From Burkholderia pseudomultivorans (GTDB lineage Bacteria > Pseudomonadota > Gammaproteobacteria > Burkholderiales > Burkholderiaceae), in the NCBI RefSeq assembly GCF_902499075.1, contig NZ_CABVPP010000026.1, positions 25,346 to 89,345 on the forward strand: DNA of 64,000 bases. The letters are read 5' to 3'. A program made the translations under genes and the position numbers. Each line of letters starts with the position of its first letter. The first letter of the stretch is position 1. This document shows, piece after piece, positions 18,594 to 27,465 of the stretch. The notes beneath the pieces were generated by a model. It was given only the letters and a program-made list of their open reading frames with translations. It did no database searches and had not been told where the DNA came from.

Positions 18594-20078
18594 ATGAGCG
18601 AGAACGACAAGCTGCATTACCTCGACTATGCGGCAACCACTCCGGCGGATCCCCGCGTGATCGCGTCGATGGCCGACTGTCTCGGCGCCGACGGCGTGTT
18701 CGGCAATCCGGCATCGAGTTCTCACGCGGCCGGCCGGATCGCGCGGGAAAGAGTCGAACGCGCGCGCGCGCAGGTCGCCGCCCTGATCGGCGCGGCGGCC
18801 GACGAGATCGTCTGGACGTCCGGCGCGACCGAATCCAACAACCTCGCGCTCAAGGGCTATGCCGACGCGGCGACCGGAAAGCCGCACCTGATCACGAGCA
18901 GCATCGAGCACAAGGCCATTCTCGACACGATGGCCAGCCTGTCGAAGCGCGGCTTCCCGGTGACCTGCGTGACGCCGAATGCCGACGGCGAGATCACGGT
19001 CGAAGCCGTGGCAGGCGCGATGCGCGCCGACACCGGCCTGGTGTCGCTGATGCTCGTGAACAACGAAATCGGCACGCTGACGAACATCCGCGAGATCGGC
19101 CGGTTGGTGCATGCGGCCGGCGCGCTGCTCCACGTCGACGCCGCGCAGGCGCTCGGCAAGACGCCCATCGACGTGCACGCGCTCGGCATCGACATGATGT
19201 CGATGTCTGCGCACAAGGTTTACGGCCCGAAGGGCATCGGCGCGCTGTTCGTGCGTCGCGAGATCGCGGACCGTATCGCGCCGCAAATGCACGGCGGCGG
19301 ACACGAGCGTGGACTGCGTTCCGGCACGCTCGCGACTCACCAGATCGTCGGGATGGGCACCGCGTGCGAACTGGCGGCCGAGTCGCTCGAACGCGAAACC
19401 GCGCGGATTGCGGCGCTCGGCGCGCGATTGACGAATGCGGTGCTCGCACTCGGCGACGTGACGCAGAATGCTCGCGCGGCGCAACGGATTCCCCATACGC
19501 TGAGCCTGACCGTGACCGCGCCCGGATTCTTTCCGTTCATGCTGGGCGATGCGCTCGCGGTGTCGTCGACGTCGGCGTGCAATTCGGCCGCCGGCACGCC
19601 GTCGCACGTGCTGACCGCGCTCGGCCTCGACGCGGATGCGGCCGCCCGGACCGTACGCATCAGCATCGGCCGTTTTACGACGGAACAGGACATCGACTTC
19701 GCGGTCGACTGTTTCCGCCGCGCGATCGAACAATGCCGGTCGACCGCATCGAACGGCTTCGCCGCGTCGCGCCAGATCGCGCCGGACGACCTGAAAGCGA
19801 TTCGCAGCGCGGGTTTCCGCGCCATCGTCTGCAATCGGCCCGATGGTGAAAGCGCCGATCAGCCGGCCTTCGCGGAGATCGCCGCGGCCGCACGGGCGCT
19901 GGGCCTCGACGCGCGATACCTGCCGATCGATGGCGCCCGCATCGGCGACGCGGAAATCGACGCGTTCGGCGCGATGCTCGAAGTGCTGCCGAAACCGGTG
20001 CTCGCCTACTGCGGCAGCGGCAAACGGTCCGCGACGCTGTGGAGCCGTTTGCTCGCGCGCCGTGCGGTGACGGCATGA
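18594..20078 (+). CDS. Cysteine desulfurase fused to a DUF442 (Blh-like) domain
   Basis: A two-domain protein of 494 residues. Residues 1-385 are a class V aminotransferase of the NifS/IscS type: HLI-type cofactor region SSIEHKA, PLP lysine in SAHKVYGPKG (Lys208), and the persulfide-forming cysteine in SSTSACNSAAGTPSHVL (Cys329). Residues about 388-494 form a DUF442 domain (TIGR01244 type, phosphatase-fold) with GFRAIVCNRPDGE and the active-site loop CGSGKRS (Cys473). DUF442 domains occur in Blh-type sulfide-handling proteins, so the fusion may pass persulfide sulfur to a second cysteine. The sulfite-exporter-type permease follows 49 bases later, strengthening a sulfur role. The fusion's substrate is unknown. 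Confidence 0.85.
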   Translation: MSENDKLHYLDYAATTPADPRVIASMADCLGADGVFGNPASSSHAAGRIARERVERARAQVAALIGAAADEIVWTSGATESNNLALKGYADAATGKPHLITSSIEHKAILDTMASLSKRGFPVTCVTPNADGEITVEAVAGAMRADTGLVSLMLVNNEIGTLTNIREIGRLVHAAGALLHVDAAQALGKTPIDVHALGIDMMSMSAHKVYGPKGIGALFVRREIADRIAPQMHGGGHERGLRSGTLATHQIVGMGTACELAAESLERETARIAALGARLTNAVLALGDVTQNARAAQRIPHTLSLTVTAPGFFPFMLGDALAVSSTSACNSAAGTPSHVLTALGLDADAAARTVRISIGRFTTEQDIDFAVDCFRRAIEQCRSTASNGFAASRQIAPDDLKAIRSAGFRAIVCNRPDGESADQPAFAEIAAAARALGLDARYLPIDGARIGDAEIDAFGAMLEVLPKPVLAYCGSGKRSATLWSRLLARRAVTA

Positions 20079-20127
20079 CGGCGGCTTCGATTCGGCCCGG
20101 AAGGCGTGCCGGTCCCCGCGTCATGCC

Positions 20128-20934
20128 ATGTTGACCTCGCTGGTTCTCGGCAGCCTCGTCGGCGCGGTGCTCGGCATGACGGGCGCCGGCGGCGGCATCC
20201 TGGCCGTGCCGGCACTGGTGGCCGGCATGGGATGGTCGATGCAGCAGGCGACGCCGGTTGCGCTGATCGCGGTGGCCGGTAGCGCGGCGATCGGCACGGC
20301 GGAAGCGTGGCGTCGCCGGCTGGTGCGCTATCGCGCGGCGCTCGTGATGACGGCGGCGGGCATGCCGATGACGTCGCTCGGCGTGCGGCTCGCGCATCGG
20401 CTCCCGCAGCGTCTGCTGATGCTGATGTTCGCGCTCGTGATGCTGGTCGTCGCGATCCGTCTGCTGCGGCAGGCCGCGCGCGGCGCAATCGTGTCGCCGG
20501 AATCGCGCGGGTGTGTCGCCCGCGTCGATCCCGACACCGGACGCATCGCGTGGAACTGGCTCTCCGCGATCTCGCTCGCCGCGACCGGCGCATTGACGGG
20601 GCTGATGACGGGACTGCTGGGCGTCGGCGGCGGATTCATCATCGTGCCGATGCTGCGCAAGCTGACCGATATCACGATGCACGGCATCGTCGCGACGTCG
20701 CTGATGGTCATTGCGCTGGTCGGCATCGGCGGGATTGCGTCGACGATGCTGCAAGGTGCCGCGCCGCCGGTCGAATTCACGCTGTTATTTACCGTCACCA
20801 CTGCGCTCGGCATGGTCACGGGGCGAATGATTGCCGGAAAATTATCGGTTCGCCATATTCAGATGGGGTTTGCCGGCATCCTGGTTCTGATCGCGGCCGC
20901 AATGGCCGTCAAGGCGATCGTCGGCAGCTGGTAA
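20128..20934 (+). CDS. TauE/SafE-family sulfite or sulfur-compound permease
   Basis: The 268-residue membrane protein has a two-half TauE/SafE pattern. The first half contains GSLVGAVLGMTGAGGGILAVPALV and the second repeats it as LTGLMTGLLGVGGGFIIVPML, each starting a bundle of four helices. Family members export sulfite or sulfoacetate or move thiosulfate-like anions. It lies directly downstream of the cysteine desulfurase-DUF442 gene in the same direction, which suggests that a sulfur product of that enzyme is exported. The 3' end is somewhat richer in A+T than the start. The substrate is inferred from context only. Confidence 0.85.
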   Translation: MLTSLVLGSLVGAVLGMTGAGGGILAVPALVAGMGWSMQQATPVALIAVAGSAAIGTAEAWRRRLVRYRAALVMTAAGMPMTSLGVRLAHRLPQRLLMLMFALVMLVVAIRLLRQAARGAIVSPESRGCVARVDPDTGRIAWNWLSAISLAATGALTGLMTGLLGVGGGFIIVPMLRKLTDITMHGIVATSLMVIALVGIGGIASTMLQGAAPPVEFTLLFTVTTALGMVTGRMIAGKLSVRHIQMGFAGILVLIAAAMAVKAIVGSW

Positions 20935-21104
20935 TCGGGCTGCGTTGCAATTCCTTGCAGGAAGCACATTCAAGCGAGATTGCCGCATGATTTTAGCGTG
21001 CCGATATCGGCCTGTCCGCTTTATCGCGACACCCCGCCCGAATCGAATATCGCGCATGAAACCGGAGGCCGGTCTGCCCGGCCCACGGCCGCGCCGCGCC
21101 ATGA

Positions 21105-21221
21105 TCAGCCGAGATTGTCGACTTTGAGACGGTAAAGCGTGTAAATCACGAAAACGACCAGAACCGTGCCGAATATCGCAATCTGGCGGATGATACGCGC
21201 CCGTTTCTCATTGGGAGTCAC
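21105..21221 (-). CDS. 38-residue single-pass membrane protein, GTG start
   Basis: A GTG at 21221 preceded by AGGAGA at six bases opens a 38-residue protein: a basic cytoplasmic N-terminus (PNEKRARIIRQ), one membrane helix (IAIFGTVLVVFVIYTLYRL) and a short C-terminal tail. No ATG gives a sensible protein; a longer in-frame ATG reading upstream lacks a ribosome site. The context (between TauE and the porin) gives no function. The good ribosome site and coherent topology are the evidence that it is real. Confidence 0.6.
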   Translation of the reverse strand: MTPNEKRARIIRQIAIFGTVLVVFVIYTLYRLKVDNLG

Positions 21222-21634
21222 GAAGGTTCTCCTGTTTATGTTCGGGTAAAAGTATAGCGTCGACCGTCCGGCACGCGGATTATGCTGTGCGATATCCAAA
21301 CCCCGAAAAACTGCCGATCGATCCGCAGCCGTTTATATCAGATATACCGCCGAGACGGCAATCGCAAAATCCGATTGGCGATTTTCTTTCTCGAATAGGC
21401 GGTTGCGAATCCGCCCCCTCTCCGCAACCCGCGCCGTGGCAATTTCAGCCAATTTATGCTGATTTGTGGTTTTTCATGGGGATGTCATCGAGCGTCGCGA
21501 AACTGCCGTGCCGCCGACCTGCACACCGGCGGCAATGCGGCAAGGCCCTGTCCCGATTGCAACGGACAGGTCGGCCGGACCGGTTTTGCAACCGATTTGC
21601 AATCCTTATTTCATTCAATACGCACCGCTCTCGC
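21222..21634. other. AT-rich region upstream of the porin gene
   Basis: These 413 bases separate the small membrane protein from the porin on opposite strands. Much of it (21230-21480) is AT-rich relative to the surroundings and should hold both promoters. No gene, clear hexamer pair or repeat was recognised. The long leader suits porin regulation, but nothing specific can be assigned. Confidence 0.45.
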
Positions 21635-22819
21635 ATGAAGACATCAACGATGAACAAGTTCGCGCTGTCCGCGCTTTCGCTGACGCTGACGGGCCTCGCC
21701 GGCGCCGCGCACGCGCAGTCCAACGTCGCGCTGTACGGCGTGATCGATACGTCGATCACCTACGTTCACGGCAACGACGGCACGGCCGGCAATCTTTGGG
21801 CAATGGGCTCCGGCAACCTGTCCGGCAGCCGCTGGGGCCTGAAAGGCAGCGAGGATCTGGGCGGCGGCCTGAAGACGGTTTTCCAGCTCGAAAGCGGCTT
21901 CAATTCGGGCACCGGCAGCATGAGCCAGGGCAAGCGCCTGTTCGGCCGCCAGGCGTTCGTCGGCCTGCAGAGCGACCGGTACGGCAAGCTCACGCTCGGC
22001 CGCCAGTACGATCCGGTCGTCGATCTCGTGCAGCCCGTCACCGCCGACAACTACTTCAGCAGCGTCTTCTCGACGCCCGGCGACGTCGACAACAACGACA
22101 ACAGCCTGCGCGTGAACAACACGGTCAAGTACACGTCGCCGGTGCTGGCCGGCCTGCAGGTCGAGGCGATGTACGGCTTCGGCGGCGTCGCGGGCTCGAT
22201 GGGCTCGGGCCTTACGTACTCGGTCGCGGCGGCGTACAACAACGGCCCGCTCGGCATCGCCGGCGGCTATTTCTACGCGAACAACGCGAGCGGCGCGGCG
22301 CGCGCCGCGAACTGGAGCGGCTCGTCCGACGCGATCTTCGACGGCCCGATCAACAGCGGCTACCTGAGCGCGAAGAGCATCGGCATCGCGCAAATCGCGG
22401 GCCAGTATGCGATCGGCCCGGTCACGCTCGGCCTCGGCTACAGCAACGCGCAGTACAAGCGCGACGACAATTCGGTTGCCGGCTTCGCCAGCACGCAGAA
22501 GTACAACACCGGTCGCGCGTTCGTCATGTACCAGGCATCGGCGCCGCTGCTGCTGGGCATCGGCTACGCGTACACGAAGGCGAGCGGCAACGTCGACGCG
22601 AAATACCACCAGGTGTCGCTGGGCGCGGACTATGCACTGTCGAAGCGCACCGACGTCTACCTGGTCGGCGCATATCAGCATGCGAGCGGCCAGCAGCAGG
22701 TGGTGAACGCGAACGGCCAGCTCGTCACGCAAGACGCGCAGGCATCGATCGGTTCGTACGGCTACGGCGGCACGAAATCGCAGGAAATCGTCGCACTGGG
22801 CCTGCGTCACAAGTTCTGA
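21635..22819 (+). CDS. OmpC-type general porin (Gram-negative porin family 4)
   Basis: The 394-residue outer-membrane trimeric porin has a signal peptide ending AGAAHA, followed by the hallmark SNVALYGVIDTSITYVHG. The barrel shows GSRWGLKGSEDLGGGLKTVFQLE, RQAFVGLQS and the L3 region LGRQYDPVVDLV, and ends in the terminal Phe of LGLRHKF needed for BAM-mediated assembly. This family is the principal porin class in Burkholderia and related beta-proteobacteria. ATG 21635 is used; ATG 21650 gives a shorter, equally good signal peptide and neither has a strong ribosome site. Confidence 0.92.
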   Translation: MKTSTMNKFALSALSLTLTGLAGAAHAQSNVALYGVIDTSITYVHGNDGTAGNLWAMGSGNLSGSRWGLKGSEDLGGGLKTVFQLESGFNSGTGSMSQGKRLFGRQAFVGLQSDRYGKLTLGRQYDPVVDLVQPVTADNYFSSVFSTPGDVDNNDNSLRVNNTVKYTSPVLAGLQVEAMYGFGGVAGSMGSGLTYSVAAAYNNGPLGIAGGYFYANNASGAARAANWSGSSDAIFDGPINSGYLSAKSIGIAQIAGQYAIGPVTLGLGYSNAQYKRDDNSVAGFASTQKYNTGRAFVMYQASAPLLLGIGYAYTKASGNVDAKYHQVSLGADYALSKRTDVYLVGAYQHASGQQQVVNANGQLVTQDAQASIGSYGYGGTKSQEIVALGLRHKF

Positions 22820-23048
22820 TCGCAGCAGCGGCTTCGGTTCCGGGCAGCGGCGCAGTCGCCCGGCGCCGGAGCCGCCTCGGCTTGTCCGGCCTTGCGCCGT
22901 CTGCAACGACGCGCCGGCCAGTCGACGGCGCCGCAACCGGCATCGCGCGATGGCCGAACAGCGCCCGCGCCCTTCGTCTGTCATTTACCTGCAACCGTCG
23001 ACCGGTAGCGTGCGAGTCCGACTCCCGCTTTCGACAGACGAATTTGCC

Positions 23049-23714
23049 ATGCAGCGCCCGCCGCGCGTCGCCTCCCCGCTCTACGCAGCCACGTCCCGCA
23101 CCCTCGCCATCAGCCTTGCGATCAACCTGCTGTTGCTCGCCGTCGAGGCGATCGCCGCAGGGGCCGCGCATTCGTCCGGCCTGCTCGCGGATGTCGTGCA
23201 TGCGGCGATCGATCTTGCGGCGGATGCGTTGATCCTCGTCGCATGCCGCCTCGATGCGCGCCTGCCGCCGGAACGACGCCCGACCTTCGAGCCGATCGCG
23301 CTCGCGGGCCTCGGTGCGCTGCTCGTCGCGACCGGCGTGCAGATGATCTGGCAGGCGGCGAACCGCTTCGATGCGTCGCCCGTCGTGCAGCCGGGCGCGG
23401 CCACGCTCGCGCTGGTCGTCGCTACGCTCGTCGGCAAGGCCGCGCTGTCGCGCTGGATGCTGCGCAAGGCGCGCGAAACGGGCTCCGCGCTGCTCGAGGC
23501 GAGCGGCTGGCACGTGCGCACCGATGCGCTGTCGGCGTTGCTGGCCGCGCTGGCGATGAGCGCGGCGCTGGTCGGTCTCGGCCGTCTCGACGATATCGCC
23601 GCGCTCGCGATCGGCGCGATCGTGATCCGCACCGGCGCCGGGTTCGTCCTGCGCGGTGCCGCGCAGTGGCCGTGGCCGGCCGCGGGGGCGGGTCGCTCCA
23701 CGCGCGGGTCGTAA
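23049..23714 (+). CDS. Cation diffusion facilitator family transporter, short form
   Basis: The 221-residue membrane protein has six predicted helices. The two CDF metal-binding motifs of helices II and V are present as VVHAAIDLAAD (H-x3-D) and WHVRTDALSAL (H-x3-D), defining a Zn/Co/Ni/Mn-type antiporter site. The protein ends shortly after helix VI (VIRTGAGFVLRGA), so the usual cytoplasmic C-terminal metal-sensing domain is missing. C-terminally short CDF proteins exist, so it may be functional. ATG 23049 is chosen because it precedes the first hydrophilic/basic stretch; an in-frame ATG at 22950 is possible. The metal cannot be told. Confidence 0.8.
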   Translation: MQRPPRVASPLYAATSRTLAISLAINLLLLAVEAIAAGAAHSSGLLADVVHAAIDLAADALILVACRLDARLPPERRPTFEPIALAGLGALLVATGVQMIWQAANRFDASPVVQPGAATLALVVATLVGKAALSRWMLRKARETGSALLEASGWHVRTDALSALLAALAMSAALVGLGRLDDIAALAIGAIVIRTGAGFVLRGAAQWPWPAAGAGRSTRGS

Positions 23715-23769
23715 CGCCCCGCGGCATCGACGCACGGCCCCCGTCGTCCGGCCACGCGCAGGCGGTCGA

Positions 23770-24966
23770 TCAGCCCAGCGGCACGACGCTGCCGAGCAGG
23801 ATCCGCACGAGCGTCGCCTGACGCGTGACGCCCGTTTTCGAAAAGATCGCGCGCAAATGCGTGCGCGCGGTGTTCTTGCTGATACCCGATTCTTCCGCCG
23901 CCTCCTCGAGCGTCAGGCCGTTGGTCAGCAGCAGCGCGAGCGACGTCTCGGCCGGCGTCAGATCGAACAGCTTGCGGATGATTTCCTGCGCGCCCTGCGG
24001 CTTGCGGTCGGGGTCGCGCAGGAACAGCGTGACGGCCGGCCGCCGCTTGTTGTCTTCCGACCAGTCGGACAGCAGCACCGTGCGCACCAGCAGCCCGAGG
24101 CGCGGCTTGTCGAAGCTGCGCGTGATCGGCATCGCCTCGACGATCGCCGCGGCCGTGCCGTGGTGCCCCATCACCGCATGACGGATCAGCCGCTTCAGCG
24201 TGCGGTTCTCCTGCGCGTCGGTCGCCTCGATCGTGCCGCGCGCGATCGTCAGCCCGTTGCCCTGCTTGAGGATTTCGTCGGCGACGCTGTTCATGTCGAT
24301 GATCGTGCCGTTCTCGTCGAGCGTGATCGTGCCGATCTGCATCCGGTTGATCGCGTTCGCATAGATCGAGCGCTCGACCTCGGCCGTGTCGAGCCGCGAA
24401 TGCAGTTCGACCGCGCGCTTCAGATGCGGCAGCAGCAGCGCGCAGACCGCCTTGTCGCGCGCGGAAAACTGCTTCGACGCATGGTTGCGGCACACGCGGA
24501 ACCGGCATTCGACGCCCGACGGCGTGCGCAGGTCCGCGCCGAGGATGTAGCGCACGTCCTGCGGCTTCAGGAACTGCTTGTACAGCTCGCTCGACAGCCA
24601 GCCCGTATCGCCGAACACCTCGTCGACGGTCACCATGCGATCGGCCGGCAGGCCGACGAACGGATCGAGCGAATAGTAGTAGTTGTTGTAGGACGCCTCG
24701 CCGTCGCCCGGCACGACCGGGCCGAACTCCGACGCGTGCACGGACAGCGGCGCGCGGCGGTCGCTCGCGGCCGCGCGCAGGATCAGCGTCACGTAGTTGG
24801 CCTGCAGCAAGCGGCGAATCAGTTCGAGCGCCCCCGCCCACGGCGGCGTTTCCAGCGGCCCCTGGTAGATCAGCGCCATCAGTTCGCTGAAATCCGCGAC
24901 GCCGATATCGGCCTCATCGCTGCTTGCCTGGCTCTCTTGCGGAGCCCATCTTGTCTCCATCAGCAC
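23770..24966 (-). CDS. LuxR-family transcriptional regulator with large N-terminal domain
   Basis: The 398-residue protein has a GerE/LuxR helix-turn-helix at the C-terminus (about 335-395: LTPAETSLALLLTNGLTLEEAAEESGISKNTARTHL). The N-terminal 330 residues contain a PAS-like segment (IGTITLDENGTIIDMNSVADEIL) typical of a widespread proteobacterial class of unpaired LuxR regulators. There is no receiver aspartate or autoinducer-binding signature. GTG 24966 has GGAG close upstream; ATG 24960 is an alternative. It diverges from the esterase-ribBA pair, a plausible but unproved target. Confidence 0.85.
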   Translation of the reverse strand: MLMETRWAPQESQASSDEADIGVADFSELMALIYQGPLETPPWAGALELIRRLLQANYVTLILRAAASDRRAPLSVHASEFGPVVPGDGEASYNNYYYSLDPFVGLPADRMVTVDEVFGDTGWLSSELYKQFLKPQDVRYILGADLRTPSGVECRFRVCRNHASKQFSARDKAVCALLLPHLKRAVELHSRLDTAEVERSIYANAINRMQIGTITLDENGTIIDMNSVADEILKQGNGLTIARGTIEATDAQENRTLKRLIRHAVMGHHGTAAAIVEAMPITRSFDKPRLGLLVRTVLLSDWSEDNKRRPAVTLFLRDPDRKPQGAQEIIRKLFDLTPAETSLALLLTNGLTLEEAAEESGISKNTARTHLRAIFSKTGVTRQATLVRILLGSVVPLG

Positions 24967-25241
24967 GCTCCATCCTCCATGCGACTTTTTCCGGTGTGAT
25001 TCCCCAGTGCGTCGCCGTGATTAAGACGCGTCTTAATTCCGGCGTCATCGGTAGATTCACTGAACAGTGAGCTTTGGCCATCCGGCCGTGCGCACCATCG
25101 TCCGATCGGATGATGTGGAGCGCGGGTCGCTGCGCTGGAATGCCCGTCAGGCCGTGCCGACAGGTGTCCGGCGCGGACTCGGGGAAACCGCGATTGGGGT
25201 TTACCTGATTCAGACCGCATCCGATTCAGACAGGAGTTTCC

Positions 25242-26180
25242 ATGCCGCTCGACCCTCAGGCGCAGGCGCTGCTCGCCGCATTCGCGCAAGCGCCCGCGAT
25301 CGCTTTCGATCGACTGACCGTCCCCGCCTACCGGGCCAGTCTTGCCGCAGGCGGCGCGTTCGCGCCCGGCGACGCGATTGCTTCCGAAGAGGACTGGCAG
25401 GTCCCGGCGCCGGGTCGTCGGTTGGCCGCACGCCTGTATCGGCCCGATGCCGACGGGCCGCTGCCGCTGACCGTGTTTTTCCATGGCGGCGGCTTCGTCG
25501 CGTGCGGTATCGATTCGCACGCGAACCTGTGCCGCAGCCTCGCGCGACGCGCCCGCACGCTGGTGTTGTCGGTCGACTACCGGCTGGCGCCCGAAGCGCG
25601 CTTCCCGGCGGCCGCGCACGACGCATGCGACGCCGTGCGCTGGGCGGCCGCCAGTGCGCGCGACCTGGGTGCGCGCGCCGGCGCGATCGCGGTGGCCGGC
25701 GACAGCGCCGGCGGCAACCTCGCGGCAGTCGCGGCGCTGCAGTTGCGCGGCTCGGGCATCGCGATCGCGCATCAGTTGCTGCTGTATCCGGTCGTCGATT
25801 GCGCGACCGAGCATCCGTCGTACGCATCGCTCGGCGACGGCTATTTCCTGACGGCGGACATGATGCGCTGGTTCAAGCACCAGTATTTCGACGACGGCGC
25901 CGATCGCGCGTCGCCGCTCGCCAGCCCGCTCGCCGCGCCGGACATCGCAGGCGCGGCGCCGGCGACGATCGTCAGCGCCGAATTCGATCCGCTGCGCGAC
26001 GAAGCGGAAGCGTATGCGCTGCGGCTCGCGCAGGCCGGCACGCCGGTCACGCTGGTGCGCTGGCCGGGCCAGCTGCACGGCTTCGCGAGCATGCTCGGCG
26101 CCGTCGATGCAGCCGACCGCGTGCTGAGCTTCGGCGCGGACGCGCTGCGCCGCGCGTTCGACGCGACGGAGGCCCGATGA
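25242..26180 (+). CDS. Alpha/beta-hydrolase esterase, hormone-sensitive-lipase family
   Basis: A 312-residue alpha/beta-hydrolase fold enzyme. The oxyanion motif FFHGGGFVACG, the nucleophile elbow GDSAGGN (Ser), the acid residue region SAEFDPLRDE and the catalytic His in QLHGF make a full triad and place it in the HSL (family IV) esterases, which cleave short-chain esters. ATG 25242 has AGGAG upstream. The end overlaps the RibBA-type gene start in an ATGA, so the two are translationally coupled. The natural substrate is unknown. Confidence 0.88.
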   Translation: MPLDPQAQALLAAFAQAPAIAFDRLTVPAYRASLAAGGAFAPGDAIASEEDWQVPAPGRRLAARLYRPDADGPLPLTVFFHGGGFVACGIDSHANLCRSLARRARTLVLSVDYRLAPEARFPAAAHDACDAVRWAAASARDLGARAGAIAVAGDSAGGNLAAVAALQLRGSGIAIAHQLLLYPVVDCATEHPSYASLGDGYFLTADMMRWFKHQYFDDGADRASPLASPLAAPDIAGAAPATIVSAEFDPLRDEAEAYALRLAQAGTPVTLVRWPGQLHGFASMLGAVDAADRVLSFGADALRRAFDATEAR

Positions 26181-27301
26181 CGCTGGCCGGCACCGTCGCG
26201 ATCGTCGACGAACTGCGTGCGGGCCGGATGGTGCTGCTCGTCGACGAAGAGGACCGCGAGAACGAAGGCGATCTCGTGATCGCGGCCGATCACGTGACGC
26301 CCGACGCGATCAATTTCATGGCGCGCTTCGGGCGCGGGCTGATCTGCCTGACGCTGACGGCGGAACGCTGCGAACAGCTGCGCCTGCCGCCGATGGCCGA
26401 CCATAACGGCACGCCGTTCGGCACCGCGTTCACCGTCAGCATCGAGGCGGCCGAAGGCGTGACGACCGGCATCTCGGCCGCCGATCGTGCGCACACGATC
26501 CGCACCGCCGTGCGTGCGAGCGCGCGCCCCGACGATCTCGTGCAGCCCGGCCACGTGTTTCCGATCGCGGCGCGCCCGGGCGGCGTGCTGGTGCGTGCGG
26601 GACATACCGAGGCCGGCTGCGACCTGGCCGCGCTCGCGGGGCTCACGCCCGCGTCGGTGATCTGCGAGGTGATGAACGACGACGGCACGATGGCGCGGCT
26701 GCCCGAGTTGAAGGCGTTCGCCGCGCAGCACGGGCTGAAGATCGGCACGATCGCGGACCTGATCCATTACCGCCGCGAGCACGAGTCGCTGGTCGAACGC
26801 GTCGGCGAACGGCCGCTGCACACGCCGTGGGGACGGTTCCGCGCAATCCAGTATCGCGACACCGTGCACGGCGCGCCGCATCTCGCGCTGGTGCGCGGCG
26901 AACCCGATCCGGCGACGCCGGTGCTCACGCGCGTGCACGAATGCCATTCGCTGCTCGACCTGCTCGACGCGGAGCCGTCCGCGCATTCGTGGCCGCTGCA
27001 CGCGGCACTGCAGCGGATCGACGCGGCCGGCTGCGGCGTCGCGGTGCTGCTCGACTGCGACATGCACGGCGACGCGATGCGTACGCCGGCAGGCAATGCA
27101 CGCCAAGACGGCCGTGCGACGGGGATCGGCTCGCAGATTCTGCGCGACGTCGGCGTGCGGCGTCTGAACGTGCTGTCGAGCCCGTTCCGGCTGCCCGCGC
27201 TGTCGGGACACGATCTGGAAATCATGGCGTTCATCCCGCTCGGCGACGACGATCCGGAAAGCGTGCGGGCCGCGCCCGCGAATCCGCTTCGCGCGGCGTG
27301 A
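26177..27301 (+). CDS. ribBA: RibBA-type protein: active DHBP synthase half, degenerate GTP cyclohydrolase II half
   Basis: The N-terminal half (about residues 1-200) is 3,4-dihydroxy-2-butanone-4-phosphate synthase, making the four-carbon unit of riboflavin from ribulose 5-phosphate: [18 protein letters not shown], the GxTTGISAxDR motif and [13 protein letters not shown] are intact. The C-terminal half aligns with GTP cyclohydrolase II ([14 protein letters not shown]), but the zinc ligands and GDxFGSxRCDCG-type motif are absent, as are the usual RGxEG-type residues. Hybrid RibBA proteins with a dead cyclohydrolase half are known in Proteobacteria and have been called RibBX. A separate active RibA is predicted elsewhere. 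It is coupled to the esterase gene. Confidence 0.85.
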   Translation: MTLAGTVAIVDELRAGRMVLLVDEEDRENEGDLVIAADHVTPDAINFMARFGRGLICLTLTAERCEQLRLPPMADHNGTPFGTAFTVSIEAAEGVTTGISAADRAHTIRTAVRASARPDDLVQPGHVFPIAARPGGVLVRAGHTEAGCDLAALAGLTPASVICEVMNDDGTMARLPELKAFAAQHGLKIGTIADLIHYRREHESLVERVGERPLHTPWGRFRAIQYRDTVHGAPHLALVRGEPDPATPVLTRVHECHSLLDLLDAEPSAHSWPLHAALQRIDAAGCGVAVLLDCDMHGDAMRTPAGNARQDGRATGIGSQILRDVGVRRLNVLSSPFRLPALSGHDLEIMAFIPLGDDDPESVRAAPANPLRAA

Positions 27302-27357
27302 CGCGCGAGCTTCGGTGCGGCGCCCGCACCGGACGGAGGCGTTGCGACTGACAAGCT

Positions 27358-27440
27358 ATCGTTTGTTTTTATAAAATACAGCACTTGGTTTGTATTCTGC
27401 AGATACATGCCATAGACTGTATTTTCCGATTACAAACGAT
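27358..27440. promoter_or_regulatory. hipBA operator region with nested and tandem inverted repeats
   Basis: Two copies of ATACA-N10-TGTAT (27376-27395 and 27403-27422) lie with centres 27 bp apart. They are enclosed by AAAATACAG/CTGTATTTT (27373-27381, 27417-27425) and ATCGTTTGT/ACAAACGAT (27358-27366, 27432-27440), all sharing the symmetry centre at 27399. The region ends 25 bases before hipB and is AT-rich. It is the expected place for cooperative binding by the HipB dimer; E. coli hipBA also uses multiple palindromic sites, of different sequence. Confidence 0.72.
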
Positions 27441-27465
27441 CGCCTGTCATTTCGCGGAGCGACTC

